A stretch of DNA of 64,000 nucleotides, from positions 73,672,994-73,736,993 of the forward strand of contig CM042013.1 of NCBI GenBank assembly GCA_023525715.1, in the 5' to 3' direction. Positions 53,561 through 64,000 of this stretch are shown here, piece after piece. Position 1 is the stretch's first letter. Each line of letters begins with the position of its first letter. The DNA is from Cichorium intybus. Lineage: Eukaryota > Streptophyta > Magnoliopsida > Asterales > Asteraceae. The notes under the pieces are model-generated. The model worked only from the letters and a program-made list of their open reading frames with translations, was not told the DNA's origin and did not search any database. The position numbers and the translations under genes are program-made.

Positions 53561-54841
53561 AAGTTGGATCAACGTATAAATCAATTTAAAGCATATGGTA
53601 CAAGTTGAAACAGCAAGAAAAGAAAAACCCAGCAGCAGGTACAACTAGATTTTTCAGGACAGATGGGTTCTGTTTGTTGAACGCAACATCCCCGGGTGAC
53701 GTGTAACTCGCCTCACTTGTTAGATTCTCTTAACTCCTGGACCAAATTCTTTTTATCATCGTCTCTACATCAAATTCATGAAAATAATCGCAATTAAGCC
53801 AACTATAACCTTATAAACACTAAAAATACAAATCAAGGGTCCAATAAACACACATGCACATATTTGCATATTAAGGCCCAATATTAACTCAGAAACTTAT
53901 ACAATGGGGAAAAAGTTAAGAAATTGAATACATCTTTTGTTTTGATAAAATCAGGACCTAGTGTATGTTTCATGTGGAACAACACTGGTTTCCATGTTAT
54001 TGTGCATTTATTTATTTTTCTTCAAGCATGTGAATTACTAAACAACATAAAGGGCAACATTCATCTTTCCAGTTATTTTGACTAGCTTTCAAATCCCCTT
54101 TTGCTTGAATCTCAGTAAGATTCAGTCATGTCTAAAATATTGAAATGTATGGCAGTTTAAGAGAATGCATGAAAAGAAATCAGTTTAAGAAGACAGGTTT
54201 TTCTAAGACACAAAACAGGGCAAAAGGCAGGGGACAGTGATTTTGAACCAGAGTTTGAGGGGTGCATTTCTATGCGGTTTTAGATGATAATTTATACATG
54301 AGGTAAGATGTGTAACTTGTATCCTTAAATAGAAACAAGTATTTATTAGTGAACTTCAGGAAAAAGATAGGTTTATTAGCACATATATATGTGTTGTTTA
54401 ATGTAATCGATCCTGTTGTGCAATTGGCTGTGTTTTTTGGCAAGGAGATAATTTTGTATTAGAAAACATAAATGGAGACTGCTTAGAATGGCAGAGCTGC
54501 AGAGATAAGAAAAGTTCAGGAGACGAAAAATGTAAGTCTGAGTGACAAAGCTTAGCCTTGACTGCCAGCTGTCAATATATTTATTTGTTTATGTGAATGC
54601 ATACACAAAATAAGCTTGTGACAGTTGGTTTGTGTGCTTTTTTTTATATATGTGATGAGAAAAGAGTTTTTTGGGATAAAAAGTACCTTAATTAGGGGTC
54701 ATCCTCTCATATTGCAAGACTTCCTTTGCGAAAAAGCTCTAAACTTCAATTTCTCTAAAGAAACGAAAATAGATTAAAAGATTTGACAATGATTGCAGAA
54801 ATACAAAACATCGACATTTTATCATCAAAACTCTTAACATT
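53561..54841. other. Intergenic region downstream of the immune-receptor gene
   Basis: No supported gene. The part nearest 54841 probably includes the 3' UTR of the minus-strand gene; a polyadenylation site cannot be fixed from sequence alone. Confidence 0.45.
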
Positions 54842-57800
54842 TTAGATAACATCAGCTATAAATCTACCTTTAAAGCGGGCGCCTTTTCCACACGGATGAT
54901 TATGGTGTAGTAGATGTAGTAGATCCATATCAAAGAAAGGCAACAGAATTCGTTCTTTGCTTAGGATATATTCTCCTGTTGTTAACTGAAATGAGGTGAG
55001 ATCTCCACCAATGATGTGATTCCATGACTTGTAATAACCCAACACATCTTCTTCTTCATCATCATACACAAAACTCACCCCACACTCCCTTATAAACTTA
55101 TTGGGCTCACTAATAGTAACAGTAACGTGGTCACCACATTCCATCTCATTCATCCCAAACATCCAATGACTTAACAATATTACAGAATCTCTACCAACAT
55201 TGACTGCTGTAATGTAATGGTTGTACATCCAGGTGCGCATCTTTGTTATATTACTAATTGTAATCGTTTGCAATTCAATAGATTGTTGACCCATAAATGT
55301 AGAATTCTCAATCACAATTAGAGGCGCCCGCACGTAGCAGAAATTTAATCCCGTGAGATTGTTATAAGACGATGGGATGGTAAATGATATTGATGACCTT
55401 GTGCTTCTATCTGTAATCCAATTTGGCATCTCTTCGCCTCCATAAATTGTGCTGAATATTCCAAATTCATAATACATCTGCCAAATACAACCACCTTCAT
55501 TAATTACCACATTAATTTTATATACATAGATATTCACACAAAAGACATGGTTGACTCGAGCAAACCTGGATTTCGGATTTCTCTACTTCTGTATAACTAG
55601 TAGAAGTTCCCACGTACCTTCTGTTAAGGAATTCTAGCTTAGTCCACCCCAAACTACGCAATACCTTTTCCTCTACACCTGCCATTGGTTGGACTTTCAC
55701 CATGCCTTCAAATTCAAAAGGCGAAGATGCAAACATAAGCAAGTTTGAGGTGAAGTTAAGTGGGGACATTTGTGGATCAAAATCAAATAAAACTTTAACT
55801 TTTCGGACCAAATGCTTATTACGCTCCAAGTAGAAGTGCAAATATCTTAGTGTACGTGGAGGATGCTGGATTGATGTCAGCATTTTACAGTCAATCATGC
55901 TAAGCATCTCAAGCCTAGGAAGGGTTCTCACACAACTGGGTAGGGAAACAATAGGATTTCCATCTAGATATAATTCCCTTAACATGTATAGGAAACTAAA
56001 GTCCATGGGAAAGGATTCACTGGACAAATTATTATTTGCAAATGACAATTTTACTAAATTTCTCGGTAAAGAAATTGCAAAGAGCTTAAAATCACTTGGT
56101 ATGACCTCGAGATTGGCCGAGGAAGAGGTTTTTGTGTTCTTAGCCTTGAGCATTACTTGTGAATCCATATCTGTAATCTCGAGTCGAGATTCAACAAGAT
56201 CACAACCCTCTAGCAATAATGTTTTAACATTCTTCAACATGCATGTGATTCGTGGAAGATTTTCAAACTTGTTGCAGTAGCTCATATCAACAAAGACAAG
56301 TTCACGGCATTGCTCAATTGATTCACAAACTTCAAGCAAACCGTTGCAGTGTGTAAGTATTAACTTCTCAAGTTTAGGAAGCTGGTCAAAGCTACCAAGA
56401 CTACGAAGTTGTTCACAAAAACTTAAATTAAGGATCTTCAATGATTTGAGCAACCTTTTGTCTTTTGAGCATGATCCATCCAATTGCTGAAATAAAGATC
56501 AATTAAACGAGTAGTAAATTCATCAACTCAACATGGAAAAATATTAAATGGAGATAAGTTACCTTTTGCCTCTTTTGAACCCGTTGTACATTACTATAAC
56601 AAATGTCAAATGATTCAATACTGCTGTGTGACAGGTCAAGAGCAACCACATTCTCCATTCGTAAATCTGAAGGTATAGACTTCAAAGGAAACCCATGCAT
56701 ACACAACCATCTCAATCCTTCTGGAAAGTTCTTGTAAGACCCATTAATTTGCACAAAATTTAGTTGTAGTAGCATCAAATTAGCCATGTTCCTCAATGCA
56801 TTTGTTTTCATCTCAAATGTTGCATGCAAATTCTCTTTCTCAAGCCTTTGCGTGTCAAGGGAAAGACCTATAACATTTCCCTTACCCTAAGAAGAAACGA
56901 AATGCCAAAGAAGATTTAAATTACTTATATAGATAATACAATATATTTTGAACAGCCATACCACTAATGTTAAATACATGAAATAGCAACATACTTTCAT
57001 GTATTTGTCAATAGCATGTTACTGTCATTTATTTTAATTTATTTTAATTACGACATTGAACTTTCAAGTTTTTCCTTATTTAGACATTGTAATTTTGAAA
57101 AACGTACCCAATTATAGCATCAAACTTTTATTATTAGGACATTAGACTTTGAATAATCTGGCCTATTATAGCACGAAGAATGTTTTTTTATTTAGATGAG
57201 ATGACTATAACCACACAGATATTTCTAGTAATATGTTGTAATAAGAAGAAAAGAAAGTAGAAAAGTTGTAATAAACAAATCAACGGAACTACGAAGTTAT
57301 TTCTTACATTTAACTCTACCACTAACAAGTATACATGTTCTCTTACCTTTTCCTGTTTCAACACTTCAATTGACTCCTCTGTACACCATAATCGACTACG
57401 CTTCCATGGCTTATCAGGTGATTCTTCATGTACCACAAATCTTCCCATCTCTTGAAGTAATTGATGCATCATCAATCTGTTATCCCATCCGATACTAAGG
57501 AGGCATCGGTCAATGAGATTCGTGATCCCAGAGCTTATGTTTATATTACATGCCTTTAATATTGTTTCGGTGTCATCTCTATTCATTCCAACAAAAAAAC
57601 AAGCAATATGCTTAAACAGATCCTTATCGTTTTTTGATGGCAAAGAGTCAAAGCTCATTCTCAAGACATTATTTACAGGGGATGCAGTTTCTTTTTTTAG
57701 CCATTTTAGTGTATCTTCCCAGTAAGGTAAATCTCGATTATGTAGAGACTTGCCCAAAACTTCAAGAGCCAATGGATGTCCTCCACAATACCTCAGGTAC

Positions 57801-59727
57801 TTTTCTAACAATTCTTCATAACCCGCCTTGGGTGTGTTGCATATGAATGCATGCAAACACAAAAGTTTACGTGATGCAGTCTCATATAAGCCTTGAAGCA
57901 AGTGCTTTGCATGCTTGGGTTTCACCTTCTTTTTGAATAATGTACAATTCTCAGTCACCCATGCATCCTTTGTTGTTATTATAATCTTGCTTCCTGGATG
58001 AAGAACTTTGTTTCCAAGCAATGCATCCAATTGGTGGACACTATCAATATCATCAAGAACTAGAAAGACCTTCTTACGAGCTAATGCACTCTCTATCTTT
58101 GATGTGTATATAGATACATCGTGAAGTTGAATTGAACTTGTTTTCAAAATGTCCTCACAAAGTTGCTTTTGTAACTCAAGCAACCCATTATATTTGTCAT
58201 TACATCTCCTACTAATATCAGCAATGTAGCTACTTCTATCGAATTCATGAAAATGAGACCAATAAACATATTTGGCTAAAGTTGTCTTTCCGATACCACC
58301 AATACCCAAAATGGTGAGTATGTCTGTCGTATGTGAGGATGCGTCTTTCAACCACGAAGTGATGAATGTAATGGAAGAATCCATCCCAATAAGTAGTGGC
58401 AGAGGAGTCCTTAAGGGTACTTGCAATCTATGGTAAATGTCCTTGACAATTTCTTCAATGAACTCCATCTCTAACCTGAAACTTGAGTTCTGTAAGAAGT
58501 ACAAAACATAATCCACAAAACTAACATACCAGATTTAGAGATTTAATTTATTCAAAGATACGAATCGAAATGATATTTTATCAACCTATTAATACAAATT
58601 AACCTTTTCATATAAAATGCATATTACATTTGCACTTTTAACCATATAGGCATCTAATGCGCTAGGTCATAATTATTATCTATAATACAATTATATTTCA
58701 ACAAGACCATCAAAACACATAAATATTGATGCCTTTTAGCATGAATCAGAACAAAATTTCATGGGATAGTCATAGATTAACCTTTACTACTTACAAAATA
58801 AGAGTATTTATTTATCGCAATAGAAGACGCTACGTTTTGAAGGTAAGATGATATAATTAATAGCAGACGCATTGCAAACAGTTCAAAATTTGTTATTACA
58901 GAAATCATACAAGACTTATTTATTTTGATAAAATAATAAATGCATATCAAATGTGCCAAAATCATCAGGACGGTTAATCTTTATAATATAAATTAATATA
59001 TGAGATCAAATAACTGAAAATTGAGATTCTATTTTTATCCAATTTAATCATATCAAAAATATTCCTATGTGATGACAATCAAGAAACTTATTTAAATGCA
59101 TAAAAACACAATAATATTCCACCAGACAAGGTCAATCTTCTGAGCCCATTTACTTATTGAAGGAGTATGGAAATATTGGTAAGAAAGTGGTTACCTGTTC
59201 TTAACATCCTTCCCTTTTAAATCGGCAACTTCTGTCAGCGCTTTATTCCACTGATCCATCTTTTTAGCCAATATACTTCTTTTATTTGCATCAGTCTCTG
59301 CCTCCATCCTCTGTCTATGCTTAGCCATTGCATCTCCGAAGCTACTTTGTTGTTTCCTGACATGGGTGGGCTCAACATGGTAAAAGATGGGGATTACAAT
59401 ATGTTTGGATGTCTTACGTTGCTCAAGGATCAACACCAGTTCATCAAGGCACCAACTTGAAGTGGCATAATTCTTGGACAACACAATAACGGAAGCCCTA
59501 GATGCTTTAATAGCACACCTCAATTCAGGTTTCAAATCTTCACCGGTTTCTATCTCTTCGTCATCCAAAAAGGTAGCTATATTGGCATCCATGAGGGCCT
59601 TATAAAGATAAGCGGTGAAACTATTACGAGTATCAAGACCTCTGAAACTTATAAATACGTCATATATATGACCATGTGTTGATGATGACGATGAAGATCC
59701 TTCTGAAAGTTCAGAGAGAACAACCAT
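54842..59727 (-). CDS. TIR-NBS-LRR immune receptor (TNL), five exons, 1180 aa
   Basis: Intracellular receptor for pathogen effectors. Exons: 59727-59195, 58475-57347, 56886-56563, 56486-55566, 55477-54842; all splice sites GT/AG and phases agree. Exon 1 is the TIR domain (YDVFISFRGLDTRNSFTAYL; SSWCLDELV with the likely NADase Glu at about residue 96). Exon 2 is NB-ARC: P-loop GIGGIGKTTLAK (about 235), kinase-2 VFLVLDDID, RNBS-B GSKIIITTKD, GLPL-type GGHPLALEVLG, and MHQ in place of MHD in RLMMHQLLQEMGR. Exons 3-4 are the linker and a short LRR block (GLRWLCMHGFPLKSIPSDLR; LEKLILTHCNGL; LRELYLDGNPI). Exon 5 is the post-LRR C-JID domain (EFGIFSTIYGGEEMPNWI; SHWMFGMNEMECGDHVTVTI). No frame defect seen. 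Effector unknown. Confidence 0.93.
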
Positions 59728-63300
<3,573 letters not shown>

Positions 63301-63324
63301 TTTTTATTTTTATATATTTTTCTA

Positions 63325-63685
63325 AACTTAGGTTTTTTCTTTATAAAATTATATTTTTTACACCTTTTTACATTATATGTTTTTATAAAATTATTTTTTT
63401 AAAGATAATAACTTTTTCAAGTTTCACAACTCTTTTTAGTTATTAGTAACATTTGATTATAAATTTTTTATGTAAACTTTTTAGTTTTTAAAAATTCTTT
63501 TACAACTTCTTTTATATCATTTTTACAACTTTGTTTTAACATAATTTTTTCACATTAGGTTTTTTCCTCATAAAATTATATTGTTTACACCTTTTTTACA
63601 TTATATATTTTTTTATAAAATTATTTTTTACAAATATAATAATTTTTCCAAGTTTCACAACTCTTATTAGTAATCATACAAATAA
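63325..63685. repeat. Two-copy repeat, about 226-bp period
   Basis: TTAGGTTTTTTC...ATAAAATTATATT...TTTACACCTTTTT, then AAGTTTCACAACTCTT, occurs at 63328-63440 and again at 63556-63680 with small changes. Confidence 0.7.
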
Positions 63686-63726
63686 TCTCACATATTTAAA
63701 AGAAAAATAACATTTAAATTCTCATA

Positions 63727-64000
63727 ACAATTTCTGTCCCATGCCTCTTAGTCACAATTGACTGCACCATATTTCCTGGCCATATAAGCCGCACCAAACA
63801 GTTTCAATATTCATATCATAGCCCTAAGGCCGCACCAAACAGTTTCAATATTCATATCATAGCCCTAAGGCCGCACCAAACAGTTTCAACATTTAGTTCA
63901 TAGCACTAAGGCCGCACCAATTGGTTTCAAGATTTAATATCATAGCCATAAGGCTGCACCATTTGGATTCAAAATCCAATGTCATAGTCACAAGACCGCA
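63727..64000 (-). mobile_element. Gypsy LTR fragment of the solo-LTR family, minus strand, runs off window
   Basis: Reverse-complement resemblance to 42030-42420 of the solo LTR: TGGGACAGAAAT, GACTAAGA, then units of GGTGCGGCC-loop-GGCTATGA with about 42-bp spacing. The left edge starts inside the LTR, so it is truncated there; the right side continues beyond 64000. Confidence 0.75.

Overview
This is plant nuclear DNA, from a repeat-rich intergenic stretch of a eudicot. The post-LRR domain of the one intact gene, the LTR families and the Athila-type elements point to Asteraceae, possibly a Lactuca-like genome; that is inference from recalled family resemblance, with no database search. About two thirds of the window is transposable element. 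The only complete host gene I can support is a TIR-NBS-LRR immune receptor on the minus strand (54842-59727, five exons, 1180 codons plus stop). A second multi-exon gene of unknown function (39717-44985) is broken.

Layout. 1-15405 is a nest of minus-strand Ty1/copia elements cut by Ty3/gypsy LTRs: a gypsy 3' LTR (244-2094) sits inside the 3' LTR of copia-1 (2095-10076), and copia-1 sits inside the RNase H region of copia-2 (10077 to about 14352), which abuts another gypsy LTR piece. 16118-17552 is a Mutator-like element with a perfect 9-bp target duplication. 18659-19874 is a frameshifted MYB/SANT-like gene of the PIF/Harbinger ORF1 type. 20169-35518 is an Athila-type composite made of two half-elements in opposite orientation, bounded as one unit by the 5-bp duplication GGGGT. 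36180-39370 is a patch of tandem repeats, long (TA)n runs, a TA-flanked element, a likely tRNA-derived SINE and an 847-bp tandem duplication. 39717-44985 is the broken gene, with a solo gypsy LTR (40260-42928, target duplication ATTGT) in its first intron. 45000-53600 holds a hairpin element, a CACTA transposase remnant, an Ale-like copia remnant and a duplicated flank. 54842-59727 is the immune receptor. 60830-61622 is a TA-flanked foldback element; the rest is AT-rich, ending in another gypsy LTR fragment.

Points most worth a second look: (1) the Athila inverted composite, whose two outer ends are both U3 ends yet share one direct target duplication, as expected if two cDNAs were joined U5-to-U5 before integration; (2) dense arrays of very short hairpins in gypsy LTRs, where loop and stem sequences change between units but pairing is kept; (3) a copia-2 reverse transcriptase that has lost its catalytic YxDD box in frame; (4) short perfect palindromes scattered through Athila LTRs and through introns of the broken gene.

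Gene co-operation is limited. The retroelement genes form gag-pol or gag-protease plus env-position units, mostly inactivated. The immune receptor is alone here, although a diverged duplicate of its downstream flank at 47090-47783 suggests a past tandem duplication in a resistance-gene region.
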